This document shows positions 1 through 6,472 of a stretch of 12,010 nt of DNA, piece by piece. The first letter of the stretch is position 1. Each line of letters starts with the position of its first letter. The position numbers were made by a program, and so were the translations under genes. The DNA is from CAYRAV01 sp964422365 (GTDB lineage: Bacteria > Bacillota > Clostridia > Lachnospirales > Lachnospiraceae): positions 1 to 12,010 of the forward strand of contig CAYRAV010000082.1 in the NCBI GenBank assembly GCA_964422365.1, given 5' to 3'. The notes under the pieces are model-generated. The model had not been told where the DNA came from and ran no database searches. It worked only from the letters and a program-made list of their open reading frames with translations.

Positions 1-41
1 AGCTTTCCTGACCTTGTGTCCGCTTCCGTCCACCGTGTCAG

Positions 42-78
42 CGAGTTATATCTTATCACATATTCATTTGGCTGTCAA
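42..78 (-). promoter_or_regulatory. Strong sigma-A promoter P2 (rrn-like, downstream of a tandem pair)
   Basis: On the minus strand there is a perfect -35 TTGACA (78-73), a 17-bp spacer and a -10 TAAGAT (55-50). Seven bases later a G (about position 42) is the likely transcription start. The bases upstream of the -35 (minus-strand view of about 79-110) are two A-tracts resembling an UP element. The sequence after the start, GCTGACACGG, is less AT-rich than its surroundings and runs out of the window at base 1. With P1 95 bp upstream this looks like the tandem promoters of a ribosomal RNA operon. The transcribed gene is outside the window, so its identity is inferred. Confidence 0.75.
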
Positions 79-136
79 TACTTTTTTTAACTTTTTTTAA
101 TTTTATTCTTCTTAAGTTATTTTCCTTGTATGTCAG

Positions 137-173
137 CGATATTTATATTATCATTTTATATTTTATTTGTCAA
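137..173 (-). promoter_or_regulatory. Strong sigma-A promoter P1 (rrn-like, upstream of a tandem pair)
   Basis: The minus strand shows -35 TTGACA (173-168), a 17-bp spacer and -10 TAATAT (150-145), then seven bases and a G at about 137. The start regions of P1 and P2 share TCGCTGACA at the same distance from the -10, so the two promoters look like copies of one module. Both point left, the same way as the CvpA gene, but that gene ends more than 600 bp upstream. Confidence 0.75.
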
Positions 174-235
174 CACCTCTTCTATTTTTTCTCACGGTTA
201 ACGTATGAATAAACAAAATATATAAAAATCTGCTA

Positions 236-396
236 GAGTGTGTTTGAAAATTGCTTGTTACAATGTGTGTGCCACAATTTGCAGAGAATTTGTTCCAAAT
301 TCATGAGGTGTAGTGGACTAACATTGAATGAATTTGGGGCAAATATACACACAAAGCGGATGTGCAGATTATGGTAATGAATTTCTAAACACGTTC
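236..396. mobile_element. MITE-like element, copy 1 (161 bp)
   Basis: The ends are imperfect inverted repeats: GAGTGTGTTTGAAAATT at the left and, read from the other strand, GAACGTGTTTAGAAATT at the right. Both ends are bordered by TA (234-235 and 397-398), as expected of a TA target duplication. An inner inverted repeat (CCAAATTCAT paired with ATGAATTTGG, about 296-346) would help the element fold back on itself. It has no coding capacity. A second copy lies at 8831-9117. TA duplications are typical of IS630/Tc1-mariner and of some IS5-group transposases; the mobilising transposase is not in the window. Confidence 0.8.
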
Positions 397-785
397 TATG
401 CAAAACCGATTCTTTCTTTCTAAAAATTCCAAATTCTGATTTTAAAAAGTTAGAATTGCTCAGAACTCATTTTTTCTGTTGAATTCAATCTAATATTTTT
501 GTAAAAATTCACAATCATGCATTTGCTGTGCATTTTTTCTCAATAATAAAGTACAGTTCGTCTATGCAGAAATGGTTGCTCAGTCTACATATAGAATTTG
601 CTCACTAAGGGTAAATTGTGTAACTATTTCTGCCCTACTAAATAATAGTTCTTTCTTAACTGTAGATATATAATTGGCTTATAGAGTTTCAGAGTACTTT
701 GTGGTACAAGCAAATCTGTAAAACCAATAACTAAAGAATATCCAGACAGGAGATAAAAACTGAACAGCCATATAATAGACTATAC
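397..785. other. Non-coding AT-rich stretch between the MITE copy and the CvpA gene
   Basis: I see no credible gene on either strand. It holds a short inverted repeat (566-633), described separately. A weak hairpin (ATGCA 517-521 with TGCAT 529-533) followed by six T's could terminate plus-strand transcription, but no plus-strand gene precedes it. No convincing terminator for the leftward CvpA gene was found here. Confidence 0.5.
566..633. repeat. Imperfect inverted repeat with GCAGAAAT ends
   Basis: The left arm GCAGAAATGGTTGC (566-579) matches the reverse complement of 620-633 at 12 of 14 positions, with about 40 bp between the arms. The right half (611-633) also matches 5175-5197 at 19 of 23 positions in the same orientation. 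This points to a dispersed short repeat rather than an isolated hairpin. Its nature is unknown. Confidence 0.4.
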
Positions 786-1502
786 TCAACTCATAAAATT
801 AGCCAACAATATTACCAATATATTATGTTCATATATAAAAGTCAATATTGCACTATTATTAATACATTCATATATTTCTTTTCCCAAAGCTGTTCCACTA
901 AACAACATTAACACTGTACATCCAATCCATAATAATAATATACTTTGCAAACCACCTAATATTAATCCCGCCAGCTTGTCCATTTGTTTGATGACTGGTA
1001 ATTTGCTAATAATATCAAGCATTCTGGCAAGTATAAATATAATTACTCTAACAATAATATACAAAACAAGAAAGCTAAATGCCCTGATAATCATAATAGC
1101 AATGTATTTACATAAGTATTGCTCAAAACTTTCTACAAGCATCTTACTATATACTTCTTTATTGTTATTCTCCATAATTTTCTTCTTTATATGATTGGAT
1201 AATGGCAATTCTTCAATTTTTTTGTTTTGTTCCTTCTTCTTTTGGATTGTATCATCTGTTCCATTTTTCGTACTTTTTTCTTTGCTAATTCCCATTGTAT
1301 TAGAAACTATATTAGTTGTAGTGTTCACTACTTCTTCACTTGAAACTAAAATATTACTTACAATCGGATTACATATACTTGTTATAATCAATGCCAGTAT
1401 CGTGGAACATATCACAAATATACTTTTTATAATTCCAATTTTCCATCCTCTATAACAAAATACTGCAATAAATAATATTATAATTAATAATAACCAGTTC
1501 AT
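786..1502 (-). CDS. CvpA-family integral membrane protein
   Basis: This is a 238-residue hydrophobic protein. It has membrane segments at about residues 2-17 and 24-46, a charged, Lys-rich soluble loop at about 70-120, and further membrane segments at about 132-160, 178-201 and 219-235. The stretch LDIISKLPVIKQMDKLAGLILG (162-183) is the family signature: an Arg/Leu-rich helix, then 'LP', then 'D+LAG..LG'. CvpA of E. coli was named for colicin V production and purF operon linkage; the biochemical role of the family in Firmicutes is not established. I chose ATG at 1502 over the in-frame TTG at 1520, because the protein then begins MNWLLLI like its relatives and GAGAG lies 11 bases upstream. 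It is the last of three leftward genes, 433 bp after the DUF5711-like gene, so it may have its own promoter (a TTGACA at 1747-1742 has only a poor -10). The internal loop is unusually long and charged. Confidence 0.8.
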   Translation of the reverse strand: MNWLLLIIILFIAVFCYRGWKIGIIKSIFVICSTILALIITSICNPIVSNILVSSEEVVNTTTNIVSNTMGISKEKSTKNGTDDTIQKKKEQNKKIEELPLSNHIKKKIMENNNKEVYSKMLVESFEQYLCKYIAIMIIRAFSFLVLYIIVRVIIFILARMLDIISKLPVIKQMDKLAGLILGGLQSILLLWIGCTVLMLFSGTALGKEIYECINNSAILTFIYEHNILVILLANFMS

Positions 1503-1935
1503 TTTTCTACCAACTCTCAAATAAATTTTTTGTATCTATTATTATATTTATATTTTATTTGAGAAAACAAACTCTGATGTTTACTGCCATATCCTTTCAA
1601 AAGTATATACTATATGATTTAATCTTGAATAATATAATAACAGTTCAGTCTCAATGTGCATAATGTCAAAGACAAAACTTGTTTAGATTTTGAATGATAC
1701 AAATCACTTTAATAATACAGATACTTAGATTGCATTAAAGTTGTCAACTCCTATCAAATAGCAGACAATTTTCATACAATTAATTCCGTTTAAAGTATTG
1801 ATATCTTTTGTCTTCATATTATTACCGATTTATCCTATAAAGCTTATGTATGTACAAAACTATTTTATGGACGTAAACTACCACTATGTTTGCTACTATC
1901 CTTTCTTTATTTTTTTCTTTTGCTTTATTTTATAC
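1503..1935. other. Intergenic stretch, no gene seen
   Basis: These 433 bp are very AT-rich, with no open frame that looks coding. On the minus strand TTGACA at 1747-1742 is followed, after 18 bp, by TATCTG, a weak candidate promoter for the CvpA gene about 215 bp further on. No GC-rich hairpin with a T-tract follows the DUF5711-like gene, so termination or read-through here is undecided. Confidence 0.4.
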
Positions 1936-3432
1936 TTATTTCATATTCAGTTTTATCTTTGAAACTTCTTTATCATCAACAACATAATAATAGTCCTTTG
2001 ATGATGTGTTTAAAAAATATTCAATATTCCTATCAAAGGTATAATGAAATTTTTCACTTCCATTTATTCTCATTATATAGCACTCTAAACCAGAAAAGAA
2101 AATAACTTCATCTTTGCCCATAGTAACTGTATCATATTTGTAATTAATATTTGTATTTAACACTTCTTTTCCTTTTAAATTGTATACTTTTAATTCATAT
2201 TGCCCAACATCTGTATTGTCACTTCCTTTTGTTTTCTCTCCTTGTGTCTCTCCATTATCTGTCTGTTCTGGTTTTGAAGTATCCTCTCCTTCCTTGTTTT
2301 CATTTTTTTCATCCAAATCTTCTTTATCTGAACTATCTTTACCTGTTGTTTCTTTATCTTTTTCAGATGTTGTATCCTCTTTTTTTTCTGAAGATTCGCC
2401 TGTTTTAGATACATCATCCCCTTTTAAAGCTGTTGTATCATCAGAACCATCTTCCTCTTTGTTAGGATTTTCTTTATTTGGTGTATTTTTATTCGTATTA
2501 CTATTCTCTGCAATTTTCCCATTTTCTAATATAATTCCAATATATTTGTCATTCGAAAATACACTTTTTATTGCCTTATCAAACTTTTCTTCACAAATAT
2601 CCTTTGGTACCTCTTTCATGGAATATAAAGAAAATCCATTTTCTGTGCATGCACAAACTGTATTATTATTTAAAAATGTTGTTTTGGCTACAATTGTTTG
2701 TTCAAAGTCCCTCACCCCTACAATGCGGTTTACACTGTTTTTACCAACTTCATCAAAATTATAAAAATTAACAGTTGTCTGTGCCTGTCCACTACTGATA
2801 TTAATAAAGTTCGTTACAAGCCTCTTCCCATCATTAGAAATAGACATATCTATCGGAAATCCGTCTGTCTCTACATTTGTTGGTATGCTGACTAACAGTT
2901 GTTCTGAAATATTATTAGGATCATAAATATTAATCTGATTGGAATCTGTATCTTCTAATACTGCTGCAACTACTCCCTGATCCGCAATATCAATTTTTAC
3001 AATCGGAAGAACCACATCTATTTTCTTAATATCTGTAGAATTGGTTCTGTTATATACACAAATCTGTTTTCCTGATATGTCTGCAACCGCAACATAATTG
3101 CCACAAAAAGCCACAGATGGATTTTTCATGTCATAGGTGCTTGTCCATATCACTTCTCCACTATCATTCAATTCACTAATACCATCTCTACTATACTTCA
3201 ACAGTCTTCCATTATAGTCTATATATTTTACTGTATTACTGTCTTTCCTGTCAAATTTCTTTTCTACATGATAACTATTGTAATCTCTATTTATCTGAGA
3301 GTCGACTGCATACACTACAACACCTGCGATTAAAATTACTACTATAACCGCTGCTATAATTCGATTTCTCTTTTGTCTCTTTTTCGATTCTTCATAACGT
3401 TTACGTTCATTTCTTTCAGACAAGCTTTCCAT
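1936..3432 (-). CDS. DUF5711-like membrane-anchored beta-propeller protein with a long acidic insertion
   Basis: This 498-residue protein has a highly charged cytoplasmic N-terminus (1-24), one membrane helix (about 25-43) and an extracytoplasmic domain. The domain is made of repeated short beta-strand units such as LKYSRDGISELNDSGEVIW and ICVYNRTN, the look of a WD40/PQQ-like beta-propeller. The overall pattern matches the DUF5711 family, known mainly from Clostridia and without a known function. Residues about 306-408 are a low-complexity Asn/Thr/Ser/Glu/Lys/Asp stretch between two halves of what looks like one blade (YIGIILENGK, then YELKVYNLKG). I chose ATG at 3432 because AGAGGT lies just upstream at good spacing; GTG at 3462 and ATG at 3453 are in frame but less well placed. 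It lies 167 bp after the LysM gene; a TATAAT (3534-3529) in that gap could be a -10, but its -35 is poor. Family recognition is from memory of its pattern, not a search. Confidence 0.7.
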   Translation of the reverse strand: MESLSERNERKRYEESKKRQKRNRIIAAVIVVILIAGVVVYAVDSQINRDYNSYHVEKKFDRKDSNTVKYIDYNGRLLKYSRDGISELNDSGEVIWTSTYDMKNPSVAFCGNYVAVADISGKQICVYNRTNSTDIKKIDVVLPIVKIDIADQGVVAAVLEDTDSNQINIYDPNNISEQLLVSIPTNVETDGFPIDMSISNDGKRLVTNFINISSGQAQTTVNFYNFDEVGKNSVNRIVGVRDFEQTIVAKTTFLNNNTVCACTENGFSLYSMKEVPKDICEEKFDKAIKSVFSNDKYIGIILENGKIAENSNTNKNTPNKENPNKEEDGSDDTTALKGDDVSKTGESSEKKEDTTSEKDKETTGKDSSDKEDLDEKNENKEGEDTSKPEQTDNGETQGEKTKGSDNTDVGQYELKVYNLKGKEVLNTNINYKYDTVTMGKDEVIFFSGLECYIMRINGSEKFHYTFDRNIEYFLNTSSKDYYYVVDDKEVSKIKLNMK

Positions 3433-3599
3433 TTTTGTACCTCTTTTTTTCATCCTTCTCACAAATACTTATTTAATTTTATTGATTGTATGGTGTAAAA
3501 ATTCTATCTATTCATTTTATCATCCTATATTATACATGATATTTCAAATTATATCACTATTTTTTTTATTTAGGCGGAAAATAATGGTTCTATTTATCA

Positions 3600-4844
3600 T
3601 TAATTATTAGGTATAATTAATCTCTGCCCTATGTATATTTTATCTGCATCCAATAATCCGTTTGCCTCTTTTATCTTTTCTACATATGCGCTGCTTTGAT
3701 AGATGTCTCTGCTTATGCTGACTAATGTGTCACCTTTTTTTACAATATAATATTCTATACTTTCGACACCTTCCTTCATTGTTTCTGTATTCTGGCTGTC
3801 CTGTTCCTCCACAGAACTATCATTCTCTAAATCTTTTTCCTGTAAATCTTTACTTTCATTTTCATTATCTATGTTTTTATCTTCTTGATTCTCATCTTCT
3901 TCTGATTGTGTTGTGTCTGTCACTTTTCCATTTTCTTGGTCTTTCCCATAATCCCCTACTATTTTTTCGCCTTTAATTGTAATTTCACCTGCTGTGATTG
4001 TTTCTACACTTGTTGTTTGTGTATCTATACTTTCCTGCTCTTGATCTTGTACTAGATTCTGAAACATTTTCTCAAATAATTGATTATTTTTATTAGATGA
4101 TATTCCTAGCAGTAAAATTGTAGCTGCTGCCACCGTTCCTGATGCAAAAATAAAACCAGTGTTTCTTCTCTGTTTTTTTGCCTTTTTTTCATTTTTCTTT
4201 GCAAAAATTTTACGAATCTCTTTTGTTGCTTTGTCCTCTACTATTTCTGGATTTGCTCGTTCTTCCTTATGCTCTAACATATAGCTCTGCATTACTTCAT
4301 TTTTCTCATAATAGATAAAATATCCATTTTGATCTTTTAAGTGTTTACCCTCAAACAAGAAAAAACTTTCCTCTCGCTCAATAGAATCATAAAGCAGTAA
4401 AACTTTATCCTGCCCTGCAAAGTTATCGATATGTATCTTTTCCATTTGCTCACTAGGTTCTAAAATAAGCCCCGGCTCCATAACTGCCCAACCCATAATT
4501 TCTAATTCAGGAAAATACTGTTTTTTTACTTCATAGATGGTATTCCACACTTTATCTGTAAACAGTGTCTCTTCTTCCTTTTCTTGTTCGAGCTCTATTG
4601 CTCCAGAAATGAAAATGCACTTCCCTTCCTCCGCCTTTACTAATCTACCAAGCAAAACTGCTGTATTATAATGATCCATTTCACTTCCCAATCGACGTAT
4701 ATATGTCATAACGTAATCTTCTATGTAAATTTTTCTATCATTTATCTGACCAACTTGTCTTATATTTCTAGGCATACGAAATAAGGTATCTGTTTTTTGC
4801 TGCTCTGTCTCATTTGTATTTGGATTTGCAATCTTCTCTATCAT
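3600..4844 (-). CDS. Single-pass membrane protein with C-terminal LysM domain and an MPN-like N-terminal domain
   Basis: This is a 414-residue protein. Residues about 36-190 form a globular, presumably cytoplasmic domain. A basic stretch follows (212-227), then one membrane helix (about 229-249), an acidic Glu/Asp/Asn/Gln-rich linker (about 265-362) and one LysM domain (365-412: YYIVKKGDTL...IYIGQRLIIPN). LysM binds N-acetylglucosamine-containing glycans, so the C-terminus should face peptidoglycan or spore cortex. The N-terminal domain resembles an MPN/JAMM fold, with IMGWAVMEPG where active enzymes have GW-x-HSHPG, so it would lack the metal-binding histidines. I chose ATG at 4844 because AAAGGGG ends seven bases upstream; ATG at 4850 is too close to that site, and the longer frame to 4901 has no ribosome site. 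It is the first of three leftward genes (LysM, DUF5711-like, CvpA). LysM is certain; the MPN-like call is inferred from pattern. Confidence 0.8.
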   Translation of the reverse strand: MIEKIANPNTNETEQQKTDTLFRMPRNIRQVGQINDRKIYIEDYVMTYIRRLGSEMDHYNTAVLLGRLVKAEEGKCIFISGAIELEQEKEEETLFTDKVWNTIYEVKKQYFPELEIMGWAVMEPGLILEPSEQMEKIHIDNFAGQDKVLLLYDSIEREESFFLFEGKHLKDQNGYFIYYEKNEVMQSYMLEHKEERANPEIVEDKATKEIRKIFAKKNEKKAKKQRRNTGFIFASGTVAAATILLLGISSNKNNQLFEKMFQNLVQDQEQESIDTQTTSVETITAGEITIKGEKIVGDYGKDQENGKVTDTTQSEEDENQEDKNIDNENESKDLQEKDLENDSSVEEQDSQNTETMKEGVESIEYYIVKKGDTLVSISRDIYQSSAYVEKIKEANGLLDADKIYIGQRLIIPNN

Positions 4845-4888
4845 TGCCATTCCCCTTTCTAGTCTAATTATTCCTACTCTGTTACAAT

Positions 4889-4898
4889 TGTGCCATAC
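4889..4898 (-). promoter_or_regulatory. Shared upstream motif GTATGGCACA (LysM gene side)
   Basis: Read on the minus strand, GTATGGCACA is followed by GTAACA and lies 44 bases before the chosen LysM start. The same ten bases lie 53 bases before the yyaC start on the other strand, also followed by GTAACA. Taking TGGCAC as a -35-like box, 17 bp further on is AATAAT here and ATTGAT before yyaC. It may be part of a promoter or a regulator site; this is a guess from the match alone. Confidence 0.3.
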
Positions 4899-4931
4899 CA
4901 TTCATACCTTATTTTTCAATGCGAATTACAT

Positions 4932-5020
4932 CATTGCGGCATAGCTTATTGGACAAAGTCCCCCAGCCCAAATGGGCATGAATTGCGGTATGCCCATTTA
5001 GATATCCTATTTGGGTATCA
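4932..5020. repeat. Diverged, free-standing copy of the 63-bp hairpin repeat
   Basis: From about 4945 the sequence follows the 63-bp unit of 8945-9070 at roughly 80% identity by eye. It keeps the GGACAAAGTCC hairpin and a GCCC-AAAT-GGGC hairpin. The third hairpin is replaced by a longer, AT-rich fold (about 4990-5018, ATGCCC...GGGTAT). No MITE end flanks this copy within 100 bp, so the unit can exist outside the element. Confidence 0.65.
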
Positions 5021-5174
5021 TTTGCCAGAATATCTGTTTTTTAATAAAAAGGTTATGAATTAGCTGGATTATGCAATAGAACGCAAACTTTTTATTGTCA
5101 GGAATTATTCATGCCAGACGCCTATCCTGTTGAAATAATTGTACACTCCACCCTTAGTAAATAATCTCCCACAT

Positions 5175-5197
5175 GCAAATTGCACAACTATTTCTGC
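5175..5197. repeat. Short dispersed repeat ending AACTATTTCTGC
   Basis: It matches 611-633 at 19 of 23 positions in the same orientation, and its central part resembles 5482-5500 (ATTGTACAACTA). All lie in non-coding DNA. The unit contains GCAAATTGCACAACTA and is partly palindromic with its flanks (CATGCA...TGCATG). Function unknown. Confidence 0.4.
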
Positions 5198-5516
5198 ATG
5201 GCTAACTGTAACCATACCCATGTTAACATTTCACCTCTGTTTTTTTTGTCAAATCAAAAAACTTTTTTTAATTTTTCCTCTGTTTTTTTCTCTTTCTTAC
5301 TCCAAAATATGGATATCTCTTTGTTTTTTCTAATAATTTCAAGAATTTTTTTCTAGATTTTGTCATTTTATGCGAACTTTTTTCAAAATAATATGGTTAA
5401 TTTTTCCCATTCCTTGTAATACTCTTTATAAAATGATTTGAGTATCATACATCATTGCACATGGAGGCCCGCCTACTAAACACAGATTGTACAACTACTG
5501 TAATAGGATGACACTA

Positions 5517-5537
5517 GAGCATGTTTGAAAATTGCTT
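5517..5537. mobile_element. Solitary MITE/IS terminal repeat
   Basis: GAGCATGTTTGAAAATTGCTT follows a TA (5515-5516) and matches the left ends of the elements at 236 and 8831 through the GCTT. The sequence then diverges, and no matching right end appears before yyaC. It is probably a remnant of an eroded or rearranged copy. Confidence 0.6.
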
Positions 5538-5808
5538 ACTGTTTGTCAATATACCAAAAATTGCATAAATTATGTGAAAATCAAACCTGCATTCCTACAA
5601 TAAGGGAAAATTTTCTATGATTCTCATTCTATTATCGCGGACATTTTTGATATTTCTTGTGTAATTTTTAATTTTAAAATATATACTATGGTAAAATATG
5701 GAAAAACATAAGATAAATAGAAACTATACAAACACATATCTTTCACTCTTTGTTTCGTGCCTATCAAATATAAACTTGATTATACTTGATTGACTTAATT
5801 TAAATTAT

Positions 5809-5818
5809 GTATGGCACA
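5809..5818 (+). promoter_or_regulatory. yyaC: Shared upstream motif GTATGGCACA (yyaC side)
   Basis: This is the plus-strand counterpart of the motif at 4898-4889, 53 bases before the yyaC start codon. yyaC is under forespore sigma control in Bacillus subtilis. The GTATG here would suit a forespore-type -35, but I could not match a proper -10 at the right spacing, so the role is open. Confidence 0.3.
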
Positions 5819-5871
5819 GTGGAATGTAACATTAATTGATTAATATAAAATAAGTTTAAAGGAGTTTTATT

Positions 5872-6432
5872 ATGAAAAAAATTCATTATTTTAATACAAA
5901 CGAACCACATTCTATTTATGATTTTTGTTGTAATTTATCCCATATGATGCAAAAAGTAAATCCAGCCAAAAAATTAGTTCTCTTATGTATTGGATCTGAC
6001 CGCGCAACTGGAGATGCTTTAGGGCCAATCATCGGATATAAACTTTCAAAATATCACTATGATAATCTTATTATCTATGGCACCTTACAAAAACCGGTTC
6101 ATGCAAAAAACTTATCCTCCACTTTGGATGATATCCGTCTTACACATCCTGACTCTACTGTAATTGCGATTGACGCTTCTCTTGGTTCTATCTCACATGT
6201 AGGATATATTACATTAGGAGAGGGAGCTCTTCGTCCTGGTGTTGGTGTGGACAAAGAACTCCCTCTGGTTGGTGATATTTTTATTACTGGAATTGTAAAT
6301 ATCTCTGGTATTTTAAATCATACTTTATTGCAAACAACCCGTTTAGACATTGTTATGCAGCTTGCTGATTATATATGCCTGGGCATTCGTTACAGCTTAC
6401 AAAACGCAATTGCTGTTTCTTCTGGCAGATAA
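5872..6432 (+). CDS. yyaC: YyaC-family spore protease-like protein
   Basis: This 186-residue soluble protein matches the YyaC family, whose fold resembles the germination protease GPR and hydrogenase-maturation proteases. Diagnostic stretches are CIGSDRATGDALGPIIG (39-55, with Asp43 and Asp48 as candidate active-site acids), YGTLQKPVHAKNL (69-81), IDASLG (100-105) and LRPGVGVDKELPLVGDIFITG (120-140). YyaC proteins occur in endospore formers and are annotated as spore proteases, but their substrate is not firmly known. The start is clear: AAAGGAG at 5858-5864 lies seven bases before ATG. It is a single rightward gene, divergent from the LysM gene and ending 40 bp from the convergent PBP gene, with no terminator between them. 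Length is normal for the family. It supports a spore-forming host. Confidence 0.9.
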   Translation: MKKIHYFNTNEPHSIYDFCCNLSHMMQKVNPAKKLVLLCIGSDRATGDALGPIIGYKLSKYHYDNLIIYGTLQKPVHAKNLSSTLDDIRLTHPDSTVIAIDASLGSISHVGYITLGEGALRPGVGVDKELPLVGDIFITGIVNISGILNHTLLQTTRLDIVMQLADYICLGIRYSLQNAIAVSSGR

Positions 6433-6472
6433 CCTTCAAGCACTGCTAACAAACGTCTTGCCTGATGATACT

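Larger units (their letters stand above)
4845..5871. other. Non-coding 1-kb divergent intergenic region with repeat fragments
   Basis: The region separates two divergent genes and holds no convincing coding frame. It contains a diverged copy of the hairpin-rich repeat (4932-5020), a short dispersed repeat (5175-5197, with a weaker relative at 5482-5500), a lone MITE end (5517-5537) and a 10-base motif shared by the upstream regions of both flanking genes (4889-4898 and 5809-5818). There is also AATAAAAAGG (5043-5052) facing CTTTTTATT (5089-5097), a minor inverted repeat. The rest is T-rich and unremarkable. It looks like a landing area for small repeats. Confidence 0.6.

Noticed and set aside
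516..540. Hairpin plus six T's resembling a plus-strand terminator
   Set aside because: The stem is only five base pairs with a seven-base loop, and there is no plus-strand gene upstream for it to end.
1503..1520. TTG start extending the CvpA protein by six residues
   Set aside because: The internal ATG at 1502 gives the usual MNWLL beginning and has an acceptable upstream purine run; the TTG lies within that purine run.
2180..2764. Long plus-strand open frame of 194 codons
   Set aside because: It is antisense to the DUF5711-like gene, its Ser/Phe-rich composition is what the complement of an acidic Lys/Glu-rich gene gives, and it has no ribosome site.
4889..4894. TGGCAC as the -24 half of a sigma-54 promoter
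   Set aside because: The sigma-54 consensus needs TTGC five bases after TGGCAC; here and at 5812-5817 the spacing and sequence do not fit.
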